Source: Trichomonas vaginalis G3
Taxonomy: Eukaryota; Parabasalia; Trichomonadida; Trichomonadidae
Assembly: GCF_026262505.1 (NCBI RefSeq)
Contig: NC_067206.1
Span: forward strand, 620,001 to 684,000
Length of the DNA: 64,000 nt
Direction of reading: 5' to 3'
The notes beneath the pieces were generated by a model. The model ran no database searches, was not told where the DNA came from, and saw nothing but the letters and a program-made list of their open reading frames with translations. The position numbers and the translations under genes are program-made. Shown piece after piece: positions 39,622-50,875 of this stretch. Position 1 is the first letter of the stretch; every line of letters starts with the position of its first letter.

Positions 39622-40599
39622 CTTGCAATTTTTGTCGACATGGTTAAGAGTCATTCTCCAGATGATCTCATCGAGTTTATTCACGAGCCAGATCGTATGA
39701 TTTTCTATTACGCCCCATTCGAAGCAAATGCTTTTTCACATCAAATACAAACTTATCACATTGATTCCACTTATAAGCTCTTGCGCTCTCGCATACCATT
39801 TTATGCCGTCACTGGCAAATTCGCGGAATCAATTGTTTTTCCGTTTTTGTATTTTTTCGTTTGGCCCGACACAAGTGAAAATATACAAGTTTGTCTCACA
39901 GCATATTTTGGCTCCATCAATCGCGAACCATCTTATTTTTCAATGGACTGCGCACCTCAAATCACAAATGCTGTTGAAACAGCCATCCCCTTATGCCAGA
40001 TCATTTGGTGTGGCGTTCATGTGTTGCGCGCTGTCATGAGAAAGGCTGAAAAGTTTCAAGATCGTTCCAACTTCGAAACTTTCTATAACTTAATGAAGTT
40101 ATTGGTCTTTGGTTCTGAAGAGGAAGAAATTGATCCTGATGAAGTTTACAACAATTTAGAAGAAATTTTAAATGAGGAACCTGCTGCCCGTGAATACTTT
40201 GACCGACAGTGGCGCCATCATCTTGACAGGTGGATGCTTCGCTATAGAAATGAAGGAGATGAAACAAACAACATCTCCGAATCACATTTCAAGGTTTTGA
40301 AGCACCAGTACTTCCCAGAAAGGCGAAATCTTCGACTCGATGAACTTGTCATCGAGTTATATTCCAGTGTTGTTCCTTCATTCCTGATTAAGTTGCAAAT
40401 TAAAGGTTTGGATTCAGAGAGAAGTGTTAAAGTTATCAAAAAAGTCACAAGAGATTTCGAAGAAATGACACAATTTAAAAAAGTCGAATGCATCAGTATG
40501 CTTGAAGCTGTTCAGAAAGGTCTGAAAAATGATACACTTGATCCCAACATTGTTTACTCAACATTAAAAATATTATTGCAAAGAAAACATTTGATTTAA
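39622..40599 (+). pseudogene. MULE transposase, 3' part (DDE catalytic domain)
   Basis: After the duplicated CTTGC the transposase resumes. The MULE catalytic residues are visible: first Asp in TYHIDSTYKLL, second Asp in YFSMDCAPQI, the following WCGVHVLRA histidine segment, and a candidate Glu in NNISESHFKVLKHQ. The C-terminal part is helical and ends with LQRKHLI. This half is intact to its stop and in phase with the 5' part. Some open sequence upstream of 39622 belongs to the Polinton ITR, not to this gene. Confidence 0.88.
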
Positions 40600-40810
40600 T
40601 AAACATTTAATTTATTATAATTAATTTTTTATTACAGTATAGTAAAAATGCTATAAATAAATTATTATATTTTATTAAAATGTGACTTTTAATAGTAAGT
40701 GAATAAAATAAATCAGGAATTGGGAAAGAAATAAGGTTAATTAAAAATAATGAAAATTACAAGTTTAAGGTTAATGAAAAAGTGACAATGGGCGAGTTTG
40801 TCCCCCACTC
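40600..40810. other. MULE 3' region and right terminal repeat
   Basis: AT-rich DNA after the transposase stop, ending in the right MULE terminal repeat (about 40777-40810). The target duplication GATTATAAAT follows at 40811-40820. Confidence 0.8.
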
Positions 40811-40820
40811 GATTATAAAT

Positions 40821-41256
40821 AATGAAACACTGTATGATATCCTAGTAATAAAAAATAATTTTAGGAATGAGTATTTTTTTTATTTTTTTTTAAAATGGTA
40901 TTTTCAACTAGTATCCATCAAATACTATTTGTACTAATCTACTAATATTATATGTGCGAAAATAAGATAAGTTATTAGATAATAATAAACATTACAGGCG
41001 AAAAAATCTTTTTTTAAGCCTGAAGACGCCTTGGATTTATTAATAAATCGATTTTATATATTTTTGCTGTATTTGGAAGATAATCTGTATCATACTCCAT
41101 ATAATTTTAATTGTTTGCAAAATCTTATTATCAATACAAGAATTATAATAATTTTTTTTCTTGTCGAAATTCTATTCAATGCTTCATAAATGGCCGAACA
41201 TCTTTGTGCTTTTAAAAATTGAATATAGTATCAATTTTATAAAATAAATAAAATTT
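40821..41256. other. AT-rich DNA between MULE and the next transposon
   Basis: No gene or repeat recognised. The left end of the IS5/Harbinger-like transposon must lie somewhere here, but I could not define a terminal repeat. Confidence 0.35.
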
Positions 41257-42673
41257 TTGAAATCAACAATTATCACTTCATTAATGTCCAATCGACAAAG
41301 AACAACATCCAGTACTCGAAGTTCGCAAGCATCAGGAACTCGAAACTCGCAAACACCAAGAAGTTCTCAAGCATTGTACAAAACCCTGCTCCAACACAAA
41401 CTTCTACAGCAACTGTGCCCGTTCAAGATCAGAAAGGGAACCTGCTGCAACAGAGCAAATTCCTCCTCCAGCACAGGAAAACGTGACAGCGGTTAATCCC
41501 ATTCAAATTGCGACTTCATCTGAAATTTCAGAAAATGAAATCAATCCAACAGATCCAATTTCATTTTTTACCCAAAGAGAAGCAGAATATATGGAATCAT
41601 TTGTTGATGTTCCTGTAAATGATGTACCAGAGCCAAAGATCAAAGAACCACTAAAAATTAGGATCGAAGAAATTTTAAGGGAGCAACAAAATAATCGTCT
41701 CACAAAATTGACAAATTTGACATGCAAAGATTTTAGAGATTTATTACATCTTTATTTTAATACTCTTGAACACAATCATTATAAACACACTAGAGTATCA
41801 TTGGAATCGAGATTGCTAATAACATTAACTTGGTTGAAACATTCTGGTTCATTTAAAGAAATTAGGAGCACAATTTGGAATCAAAAAAACACATACAAGA
41901 GCTATTGTAATGGATATCATAAATAAAATTGGTTTAAAAATTGGTGAGGACTTTGTCAAATGGAGACCCTATATTCGGTGGGACGAAAGTGAAAAATCTA
42001 CCGAATATCCCGGTATGCTTGGAGCTTTGGACGCTACAGTACAAGAAATTGGAAGAGCAAAAGATCAAAATTTATATTACTCTGGAAAACATAAAATGTG
42101 TTGTGTCAAAGTTCAATGTTTTGTCAGTCCCAAAGGAAGATTACTTCACTTTTCGAAACCAATCCGTGGAAAAAGACATGATTTTAGATTATTTAAAAAA
42201 ACAAAAAATTCATTTCTATCTTAAAAGCAGAAAAAGAAAGAATGAATGCAGAAATTGAGACAGAGCCATGCTTATTAGCAGATTCAGGATATCAAGGTAT
42301 TAATGATATAATACCATGGGCAAAAATTCCTTTTAAACGTCAAAGGAATACAGAATTAACAGATGATCAGAAGGAATACAACCGAAAACTCTCCAGTAAT
42401 CGAATCATTGTCGAGAATTATTTTTCTCGACTCAAACAATACTGGAGAGTGATTGGTGGTAAATGGCCATTGAAAATCAAGGGTGATCTAACATTTTATC
42501 ATCACACCTTTGCAATGTGTGCAGGCCTTACAAATAAACTTTTGTGCCGACGTCCATTACGTAGAGGTGCTGAAAGATGGGATCTTTTAGATCTTGATAG
42601 CATGGATGAAAATAGCGAGGCATATAACTATCAAGAATCAGTTTCTGAAGATGACAGTGAAAATTCTTATTAA
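41257..42673 (+). pseudogene. IS5/PIF-Harbinger-like (DDE_Tnp_4) transposase, frameshifted
   Basis: Three consecutive frames read in order. 41483-41926 holds a helical DNA-binding part (CKDFRDLLHLYF ... SLESRLLITLTWLKHSGSF). 41910-42224 holds the first catalytic Asp (GALDATVQEI) and SKPIRGKRHDFRLF. 42242-42673 holds the second Asp (LLADSGYQGI) and the Glu (IVENYFSRLKQYW). These fit the DDE_Tnp_4 pattern of IS5/Harbinger transposases. Frameshifts lie near 41900 and near 42210-42240, so the gene is probably dead. A Ser/Thr/Arg-rich stretch at 41257-41496 may be the N terminus in another frame. A 35-bp piece of this gene (41904-41938) recurs just outside the right end of Polinton 2. Confidence 0.8.
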
Positions 42674-42835
42674 TAAAAAATTATATTTATTCTTATTAAT
42701 AAAAATTATTTTATTCATATATTAAAATATATAAAATTAAATTTGATTTAGAATTGCCACTCTTAGTGTGTCACTTTTATAACCGTCACATCATATATAT
42801 CACTTTTATAACCGTTATATCATAAATATTAGCTT

Positions 42836-43140
42836 GTTACATAATTCCCTTTCCATAAATATGATAACATTCATTTAATTGTTAATTGTTGATTGTTATT
42901 AATTAGTTACATTATTCGCTTTCCATTAATATGATAACATTCATTTAATTGTTGATTGTTGATTGTTAATTGTTGATTGATATTGATTAGTTACATTATT
43001 CACTTTCCATTAATATGATAACATTCATTTAATTGTTGATTGTTGATTGTTATTGATTAGTTACATTATTCACTTTCCATAAATATAATAACATTCATTT
43101 AATTGTTAATTGTTGATTATTGATTGTTATTAGTTAGTTC
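42836..43140. repeat. Imperfect tandem repeat, four copies of 70-84 bp
   Basis: The unit begins GTTACATTATTC and contains AATATGATAACATTCATTT and then GATTGTT subrepeats. Copies start at about 42836, 42906, 42990 and 43060. The number of GATTGTT subrepeats varies and explains the length differences. It lies downstream of the DDE transposase and may belong to that transposon's 3' end. Confidence 0.8.
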
Positions 43141-43683
43141 CATATTTATATATAACAAAACAAAGTAATTTTTTTAAAAAATCATATGCTCAGATACCTC
43201 TTATATATGATTAAAATATTGGCAAATACCTAACAGCATATATCCAAGAGGATTTTAGTTTTTTAATTTTTTAAAAAATGTCACTTTTTACCTTATTAAT
43301 TTCAATGAAAATATCACACACATCATTTTAATAATTATAAACAGTTAAATCATTCTCATCATTTTTTAATAAGCTAAAATGCAGAAAAACTATATTTCAT
43401 ATTGCAAGTAGTAGGATATGACGGGTTTAGTGACTTTTTTTGTAAACGTAAGAATTCATACAATATCGAGCGATTTTGTATCATTTTTTTTAACATATGA
43501 AGTAAAAAATGTATGATTCTTATGGTTTTTATTCTTACGTTTTTGAATAAATCAAGATTTAAAAAATTTTCAAAATTGTAAGACATTTACACTCAGCCCA
43601 AACATAATGAAATAAAAAATAAAAATATATTTATTTATAAATCATTAAAATAATTTATCTTTTATAAAAGAAGCTATATATAG
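43141..43683. other. AT-rich DNA before Polinton 2; no ITR seen
   Basis: I looked here for the left terminal repeat of Polinton 2 (GTTAGTATAC-type end, GTTAGTG subterminal repeats) and found none. No convincing gene. The open stretch at 43374-43586 on the minus strand is AT-driven. Confidence 0.4.
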
Positions 43684-43809
43684 ATGATGTCAGATATTCC
43701 GCGATTAATTAAACATTGTTTAAATCCTGAATGGAATCAATGGAGTCATAATCAAAGACCTCATAAACGAGTAAAAGAAATTAGAAATTCATGTCTTACG
43801 AAAAATTAA
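43684..43809 (+). CDS. Small open frame at the left edge of Polinton 2
   Basis: A frame of 41 residues (MMSDIPRLIKHCLNPEWNQW then basic residues) with an AT-rich leader. Its composition, with several Trp, Pro and Arg, is less random than the surrounding DNA. It may be a fragment of a larger element gene. No family was recognised. Confidence 0.3.
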   Translation: MMSDIPRLIKHCLNPEWNQWSHNQRPHKRVKEIRNSCLTKN

Positions 43810-43852
43810 AACTTAGTTATGTTTATTATTTTATTTTTTTATTTTGTATGAA

Positions 43853-44959
43853 ATGAGCGTCAAAACTAACAACGTTAAAAAATTAGGATTCACAAACGAG
43901 GAAATAAAGGATATATTAGAGGAGGTGGGTTATGAAGTTGATAAATATTATTTAAGAAATTGTAAAAAATTCGCGGAGTTATTAAATGATTTAGATTATG
44001 ATGGAAAAATGAATAAAGATGATGTTATAAATTTCTTATATCCCACATCTGAAGAAGAAAAACCTAAAGAACCTGATGTTTTCCCTGAATATTATGAAGA
44101 ACGGATTAAAGATGATGAATACAGTGAAATTGAAAGACTGAAAAAAATAAGAGATGAAATAGATGAAAAAATTAAGGAATTAAGAGAAGTTGAAAAATAT
44201 AATGAAAATGAAGTAGAGGGTTTAATGAATATCCCAGCTTCAGAATCAGAAGTTCAGAAATCTCATGAAGAAAGATATAAAAATTATGTCTCAGAATCAA
44301 CACAAAATTTATTAGATGGTGAAATAGACGAAACACTTTCAGAAGAAGGTACTAAATTTATTCGTAAACATAAGTTACAATTTATTGATAATGAAGAATA
44401 CCCCTGTATCCTACTTTCACCACCTTTAGATTCCGAAAAATTCAAAAAAGCTCTTAAAAACGTGACATATGCAACTAATACGATTAAGAAAGAAGATCAT
44501 GATATTTACACAAATTATTATTTAAATAAATGCACAGGTGTTGATAAAGTTTTTGATTTATTAGATAAAATATCAAAAGAAACCATTGGAACCTATAAAA
44601 TTTTGTGTGATTGTGGTTTCATTATTGAAGATACCAATAATGTTTCATATGAAAGAACAGCACCGAAGGAAGATGAAGTGGAAAGGTCTATACCATTCGT
44701 TATTAAGAATATAAAAGATATGAAAACGTATAAGCATTATATTTATTCATTTATTTCAGAAAAAATGGAAGCAACCCATAAAACATCTTCTCATCATTTT
44801 ATAGCTATTCATACATTCCTTTTCAAAGTTGTGAAATTAAATAAGACAGGAATTAGATTTAATGTATCAGGGTACGCATTCTTGAGTAAATTAAAATGTA
44901 TTCGTCACGTCGCGGATGATAAAAATTTATGTGTTCTTAATTCATTTTATGGGCTTTAA
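43853..44959 (+). CDS. Polinton 2 gene ahead of the polymerase (polymerase N-terminal-region homologue)
   Basis: The product has 368 residues from the ATG at 43853 (MSVKTNNVKKLGFTNEEIK). The opening pattern, helix then DVINFLYP, matches the opening of the Polinton 1 polymerase region (26988 leftward: EIKQLLTEANIDVAKHY ... RIHEFIKPQ). A coiled-coil stretch follows at about residues 95-125. It sits 49 bp before the polymerase start. It may be the terminal-protein-like or N-terminal part used in protein-primed replication; that is inference. Confidence 0.55.
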   Translation: MSVKTNNVKKLGFTNEEIKDILEEVGYEVDKYYLRNCKKFAELLNDLDYDGKMNKDDVINFLYPTSEEEKPKEPDVFPEYYEERIKDDEYSEIERLKKIRDEIDEKIKELREVEKYNENEVEGLMNIPASESEVQKSHEERYKNYVSESTQNLLDGEIDETLSEEGTKFIRKHKLQFIDNEEYPCILLSPPLDSEKFKKALKNVTYATNTIKKEDHDIYTNYYLNKCTGVDKVFDLLDKISKETIGTYKILCDCGFIIEDTNNVSYERTAPKEDEVERSIPFVIKNIKDMKTYKHYIYSFISEKMEATHKTSSHHFIAIHTFLFKVVKLNKTGIRFNVSGYAFLSKLKCIRHVADDKNLCVLNSFYGL

Positions 44960-45008
44960 AAAATAAACTTTATTTTTATTTATTTTTTAATTTTTTATTC
45001 TTACATAA

Positions 45009-48000
45009 ATGAACAAAAACGGAACAGCTAAAATGAATGATAATCAAATTAGAGCAGAAGGTAGAAGGTTATTTAAACGCTTCTATAACATTCCTGATGG
45101 TGCTAATCCTAAAACTCGTAGAAGCTATTTAAATGAAGCAATAGATGCATATGAAGGGTTTGACATTTCATCAGAAAGTGAGAGATTAGCGAGAATGTTA
45201 AATGTTAATATTGATTTCTATTATTGTGATCCTCAACCAGAAGACGTGGACATAAATAAGGTAGACTTTCCATTAGTGGAATCAATAATGATAGATCCAG
45301 AATTTGAAACAGTAAATATTTTATTAACACAGAGTCCATGTGGAACACTTCACGCTGACAGAATAACAGACGTTGAAGCACTCACCGGCTATAGAGTTTG
45401 TCCATATTGTAAAGAAGAAGTTTATTCTATCCGTGATGATCCAGAAAGGAAAAACCAAAGAAGATTTTTAAAGCATTGTGAGAAATGTAAAGAAAATAAT
45501 GGAAGATTAATTCAAGACGTTCAATTGCAAAAGACCCAGCAACCATATGCACCACATATTACGAAACAGAAGATATATCAGTGGTTATTAGCTCACAATT
45601 TGCAGAAATATTATAAACCGACAAGATATTATATTACTTTTGACTTCGAAACATTAGAGACTAAAGAAGAATTACAACTTTCTGAGTGTGCAACTTTGAA
45701 CGCTTACTTAAAACCATTCATGGTATCATCAACGGTTAAATTAAATGATAAAACATATACGAGGAATTTTTGCTTAACTTCGAGTGATTCTTTTATTTCT
45801 GATTGGATTGAGTTTTTATTTTCAACCTGTTCATTAGTTGTTGAATCAAATATGAGTCAATACAATGAATTATTGAAGTCGCAAACGGCGGGGACTTTGT
45901 CCCATACATTAAATGAAAAACAGAAGGAAGCATTTAAAGAACTTCTAGATGAGGAATTCAATAAAATGAATATCATAGGTTTTAATTCGGGAAAGTTTGA
46001 TTTAAATTTAATTCTTCGTGATTTAAACACTGCAAAATGGAAAATAAAATCAATGCTGGGTTCAGCTTCACAATTTAAGCAAATCATTGTAAAGAAAACA
46101 AACGTTCCATATGAATTGAGATTTATTGACATCAGAAATTATATAGCGGGTGGGACATTAGACCAATTCACTCAAGATTTCGGAAACAATAAATCACGTG
46201 TTAAATCCTTTTTCCCTTATCAATTCATCACATGGGAGAATTACGAAGAAGAATTATATAAAGAGGAACCATTCACGAAAGATTCATTTTATTCAGCATT
46301 AACCCAAGAAACTATATCAGATAGTGATTATCAAATATATCTCAATGATGCTAAAAATTTTAAGAATAGATTAGAATATTTTATTCATTATTGCAATAAA
46401 GATGTTGAAATTATGATTGACCCAATCGATAAAATTATTGAAGAAACATTTGTTTATAAAAATGACACGCTTCATAATCTTTCTTTATCATCGAATGCTT
46501 CAATGATTCGTTACGCTTTAGCATATAAAGACTTTAATCCTAATGAAAAATATCCTGAGGAAGAGATAGAATCAAGTTTTGAATTAACGAAAAAGTATTG
46601 GAAATATAAAATTGAATCATATAAGAAACAAGATGAAAAAGCAGAAAGGGATACTAAAAATAATGTTTCAATGGATGATTTTCAATACTATCACGATTTA
46701 ATCCTTTCATCTAAATGCAAAATGTGTGGTAAAGCGTTTACATATGCAAATAAACCAACATTGGATAGAATCGATAATGAAAAACCACATACCAAAGAAA
46801 ATTGTCAGTTAATGTGTTGTTATTGCAATGTCGTAAAATCAAATAAAGATGAAGATGTTCAACGTTTAAGAATCAATTTAAGAAATTATGCATTAAAAAA
46901 TAATTTACCAATGACTTTAGATTCAGTTGAAGCTTATCACATTCTCCGTAATGGAATTACTGGTGGTTTATCAAATGTTCAACATAGAGTAAATCTTAAA
47001 GGAATCACGCACATTAATAAACTTGCATATAATCCAGAAACTAAAACTGTATCAAATGAGGACACCACCAACATTATGACTCATTTCGTTGGTGTTGATT
47101 TTAATTCATTATATCCTTCATCATTTTCATCTAATCCTCATGATTTCATTCAATATACTGACCATAAAATGTATATGCCGGGAAGATTGAATGGTGTTAT
47201 CATTTGTGATACAGCAACAAAGAAAGCAAAAGCACTGGGAATAATTAAGAAGAAAAATACTTTATTCGTGGCTGAAGTAAAGGGTCACATTGATGAAAAA
47301 TACATTAATGATTACATAAACTTTTTACCGATAATAAGAAACTTAGATATTATCACAGATGAAAAAACAATTGGCAGTTTTATGTATAATTACATGAAAT
47401 CAAACAATCTACCGGTTGACCAGAAACAGAGGAAATTAACTCAGTTAGCATCAACACACAACCAATATCAACCATTTTCTTCTTATTATCTTTGGTATCT
47501 AATAGACAGATTTCATTTTATCATTGATGACATTCAATCAATTTTAACATTTACTAAAAACACTTGTTTTAATGAATTTGCGAACAAATTTATGAATGAA
47601 AGACAAAAGGCTGAATTAGAAGGAAATAAAGGAAAAAGTTTATTTTGCAAGATTTCACTTAATGGATCATATGGTTACGATGCAATGAATACACAAAATT
47701 ACACAAAGACTAAAATAATGAATGCACAGAAGGCACGCGTTGCATGTATGTCAAATAAGTTTAAAAACATAAGAGAAATAGGTGAAGATACATATCAAGT
47801 GATGCTTAAAGATAGATTTTATAGATGTGATACATGTTTACAAGAGGCATTCTTCACTTTAGATAATGCTAAATACTGGTATTTGGTTTTCATTTATGAT
47901 TTTATGTATAAATGCATGGATGTTAATCGTTTTCATTTCATTGAAGGTGATACTGATTCATCTTATTGGGCAATCGCTGGCGACCCAAATCTTCCTAACA

Positions 48001-48471
48001 CTCAAGCATTTCAAGCAATTGTTACCGATAAACAATTTTATGATAAAAACATTTTCAAATTCACCATTTGATTTCTTTGTTTTGATGAGAAATTTAAACC
48101 AAATTAAAGAATAAAGCTGAAGAAAAAGCACATGAGAAGAAGTTATTGGGTTTAGCAATTGAGAAACAAGGTGATAACATGGTTGCTTTATGCCCTAAGT
48201 GTTATACATCATTCAACGGTTCAATTGATGGAAGTGATTTTAAAAAGATTGCACAAAAATGAAAGGTGTTAGTTTACGACAAAATAAACAATTAACACCT
48301 AAAAATTATTTGGATATAATAAATGATAAAGTGATATTTGATGGTCAGAATATTAATTTACAACTTAAAAACGGGTCAATGACTCGCTTAACAATCGGTA
48401 AGACTGCATTAACAGGAGCACACACTAAGGCTGTATGTTGTGAAAATGGATGTTGTATGCCATTTATTTAA
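45009..48471 (+). pseudogene. Polinton 2 type-B DNA polymerase with an HNH-like insert, broken
   Basis: Motifs in order: exonuclease I (ITFDFETLETKEE), exonuclease II (IIGFNSGKFDLN), exonuclease III (YCNKDVEIM), a zinc/HNH-like module (CKMCGKAFT ... LDRIDN ... CQLMCCYCN, about 46717-46860), polymerase A (VDFNSLYPSSF), B (KISLNGSYGYD) and C (IEGDTDSSYW). It is a different lineage from the Polinton 1 polymerase. A family B double hairpin lies at 45879-45903. Broken about twice near the 3' end, so treated as a fossil. Confidence 0.88.
45879..45903. repeat. GC-rich double-hairpin insert (family B), one half decayed
   Basis: GTCGCAAACGGCG (an imperfect first hairpin), then GGGACTTTGTCCC (a perfect second hairpin with a TTT loop), followed by ATA where other copies have ATG or GTG. 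In frame within the polymerase. It shows that the family also occurs in the unrelated left half of Polinton 2. Confidence 0.65.
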
Positions 48472-48597
48472 TACAATTTAAAATTTTATTTTTAATAAAA
48501 TGCCACAGAAGAGACAAATGGAACCGTTAATGATGGTTTTGATACTATGATTCAAAGAGGCGGGCACCCTTAAAACACTTATTTTATTTTTATATAA

Positions 48598-49290
48598 ATG
48601 AATAGCGCAGATTTAAAAAATTTAATTTATGATTTAGTACTTAATCAAAATTTTCTTACTTATTATGAATTAAAATTATATCTCCAAAAATATAATAAAA
48701 ATATAACGGGTGATGATGTGGATTATTATTATCCGTATTATAAAAATGAAATTTTGAAATATCATGATAAAATAATTTCTAAAATTAAAGACAAAATTAA
48801 AAATAATGAATATACAAAGGAAAAACTAAATCACAACTTAAACAATTGAAAGATTTCAAAAATAAAGTATTAACAGAAGAAGATATTGATGAATTATATA
48901 AATTATATAATCATGAGCCGCAAAACACCCAGGTCCTTCAGACCATAAATGAAGCACAAGCTTTAATTTATGATTCATTAGTTAAACCATATTCAGCCCG
49001 ACTTTTAAATGAAGATCAACTTTTGGAATTCATCCTTCAACATAAACTCGAAGCGGGAAAGTATATCAAACCTTTATATACAGCATATTTAAAACAAATG
49101 AATAGAATACATCCAGAATTAATGAAGGGGGGAATGAAATCCAAAACTTCATCATCCAAAATCAAAGCAGATAAAATTAAACCACTTGCAATACCAAAAC
49201 CTCCAACGGTATACCTCCTCCTTCAGTTAATCCTTCATCATTCACTTTATTATATCCATTTCAAACATTAAAGAAGCAAAAAGATTTTAA
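48598..49290 (+). pseudogene. Polinton 2 helical protein region, broken
   Basis: It begins MNSADLKNLIYDLVLNQN after a TTTATTTTTATATAA box, with a DDVDYYYPYYKNE segment resembling the DVINFLYP turn of the gene at 43853. The following region is rich in Leu, Lys and Glu, ending with Lys/Ser-rich sequence. Possibly the same family as the polymerase-upstream protein, or the N-terminal region of the integrase gene that follows. Broken about once or twice. Confidence 0.4.
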
Positions 49291-50121
49291 AAAGGATTTC
49301 AAGATATTAAATAAACCAATTGACCCGAAAATTCAACCGTTAAAGGAAAAATTTAGTCGCCCTTCATTTGCTTCATATCCATATTCATACGAAATCGATC
49401 ATCTGGAATATTCAAAAGGAAACGTTACTTATTTATTTGCCATTAACATTACACTAGATATTTATATTGCATTCCAGTGAAAGGGAAAACAGAACAGGAA
49501 ACAAGAAGGGCTATACAATACTTACTAGATCATGAAAGAGTAGATAATATCAGGGGTGATGGTGATAAAGGATTTCAGGCAGCTATGGCTCATTATTTCC
49601 CACAAATTAATTTTTTCTTTTCATCCTCTCCATATACGTTTCATAATAAAATAGTTGATGCGGTAATGAGAACTCTTAGAGATGCGTTAGGGGTTAACGG
49701 TCAGATATACTGGGATGGAAATCATGACTCCATCATACAACAGTTAGTATATTATTACAATAATACATGGCATAGAACTATAAACATGAAACCAGTGGAA
49801 ATGAAAAATGATATTTCAAAAGAATGGGAATATATTAGAAAGCAAATGGAAAGGTTGAATGATGTTAAACGTGAACAAATTAATTCGGGGCTCATGAATT
49901 TTAAACAAGGGGATAAAGTTTTGATTCATCTCGATTATGGAAAAACTGATAAATCAATGACAAAAAGAAGACGAAGATTTGACACAATAGCTGAATTTGT
50001 TAGATATATTAACGGCAATGCATTAGTTGAAGTTGACAATAAATTAATAGAAATTCCGATTTATTTTATTACTCCATTATATTTAAATAATATTTATTTT
50101 TTTTTATTTCGTAAGAAATGA
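49260..50121 (+). pseudogene. Second retroviral-type integrase (Polinton 2 left module), broken
   Basis: DDE integrase core: IDHLEYSKGN, then IRGDGDKGFQAAMAHYF, then KIVDAVMRTLRDALG and NNTWHRTINMKPVE. It ends with a chromodomain/SH3-like C-terminal part (FKQGDKVLIHLDYGKTDK). It is clearly a different lineage from the integrase at 53434-54519. Finding two integrases on opposite strands supports the chimera view. Broken about once. Confidence 0.75.
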
Positions 50122-50390
50122 GTGACAACAAAGCAGCCAAGAGTCCAGACAATGAATATAAAAAGAAACTAAACAGAATTAAATCAAAAATATGCTATTA
50201 CAAAAAGAAGCCGCAATGCGGTGGGGCTGAAAACGATAAAGAGAGGAAAGAAATAATCGAAAAATTAGAAACTTACCGTTCAATCCTTAAACTGAGTGAA
50301 GCAAAAATAAAAGAATTTAATAGAATAAATAAATTGATTGGAAGAGATGAATTTAATAAAGATGAATTTTTAAACTCTATCCAAATTTAA
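50118..50390 (+). CDS. Small basic helical protein (Polinton 2 left module)
   Basis: The product has 90 residues, overlapping the integrase end by 4 bp (ATGA-type junction) and the next minus-strand gene by 14 bp. Lys-rich with a helix ERKEIIEKLETYRSILKL. Its middle (KKKPQCGGAEND) comes from a partly decayed family B hairpin. No known family. Confidence 0.5.
   Translation: MSDNKAAKSPDNEYKKKLNRIKSKICYYKKKPQCGGAENDKERKEIIEKLETYRSILKLSEAKIKEFNRINKLIGRDEFNKDEFLNSIQI
50210..50233. repeat. Partly decayed double-hairpin insert (family B)
   Basis: GCCGCAATGCGGT forms a perfect 4-bp-plus stem, followed by GGGGCTGAAAAC, which looks like a worn second hairpin. Same order as the other family B copies. 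Confidence 0.5.
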
Positions 50391-50559
50391 TTTTTATTCC
50401 TCTTCCCGAACCCTTCTGGGTTCTTCTTTCCATCATTACTGCATAACCGCATCTTCTCGGTTTTCGTGGTTTGTTGTTTTTAATTAGTTCTTGCATCATT
50501 TTTATCATTTCCTCCCTTGTTATGATTCGTGGTAAATTTTGAGCTTGTGGGGTATCCAT
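50377..50559 (-). CDS. Small Arg/Lys-rich protein (Polinton 2 left module)
   Basis: The product has 60 residues (MDTPQAQNLPRIITREEMIK), with a helix and then a basic C-terminal half (KPRKPRRCGYAVMMERRTQK). The AT-rich box TTTATTTTTATATAA touches its ATG. The composition recalls small DNA-condensing virion core proteins. Function is inference only. Confidence 0.5.
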   Translation of the reverse strand: MDTPQAQNLPRIITREEMIKMMQELIKNNKPRKPRRCGYAVMMERRTQKGSGRGIKIKFG

Positions 50560-50590
50560 TTATATAAAAATAAAATTTTGTTATCAGTTA

Positions 50591-50722
50591 TTTTATCGTT
50601 AATGGTTTTTAGGTTATTCAATAATTAATTATTTTTGAATAACTGAAGGTGTCACCAGGTCACCAGGTCACCAGGTTAATTAACTTCTCTTAAAAATGAT
50701 GACAACATGACATTTTGACAAC
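50591..50722. repeat. Inverted repeat, left border of the primase-helicase cassette
   Basis: It contains TTTTATCGTTAATG, three tandem GGTCACCA words and TTAATTAACTTCTCTT, ending in ATGACATTTTGACAACA. Its second half is directly repeated at 50750-50838 with two GGTCACCA words. The reverse complement of the whole lies at 53262-53368 on the other side of the gene. Confidence 0.85.
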
Positions 50723-50749
50723 AGGTGCGAAAGGAGGAAGGCATTTATG

Positions 50750-50838
50750 AATTATTTTTGAATAACTGAAGGTGTCACCAGGTCACCAGGTTAATTAACT
50801 TCTCTTAAAAATGATGACAACATGACATTTTGACAACA
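50750..50838. repeat. Direct copy of the cassette border repeat
   Basis: Repeats 50627-50722 almost exactly, from AATTATTTTTGAATAACTG to ACATTTTGACAACA, but with one fewer GGTCACCA word. It lies just beyond the 3' end of the primase-helicase. Confidence 0.9.
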
Positions 50839-50875
50839 CAGCAGGATTAATGCAAAAATAAATTCCAATCATACT

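Larger units (their letters stand above)
17289..40810 (+). mobile_element. MULE DNA transposon, split by Polinton 1
   Basis: The left end begins GAGAAAGGGACAGACTAG and the right end, reverse-complemented, begins GAGTGGGGGACAAACTCG. Both continue CCCATTGTCACTTTTT, giving a terminal inverted repeat of about 34 bp with a few mismatches. Outside both ends lies the same ten-base word GATTATAAAT (17279-17288 and 40811-40820), a target duplication of the size usual for Mutator-like elements. Without the nested Polinton the element is about 2.4 kb. It holds one transposase gene plus a tandem repeat between the left end and the gene. Intact ends and a clear duplication argue for a fairly young insertion. 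Confidence 0.88.

Noticed and set aside
43141-43860. A left terminal repeat for Polinton 2
   Set aside because: I searched for AGTTAGTATAC, the subterminal GTTAGTG words and the reverse complement of 63560-63690; only AGTTAGT followed by unrelated bases near 43130 was seen.
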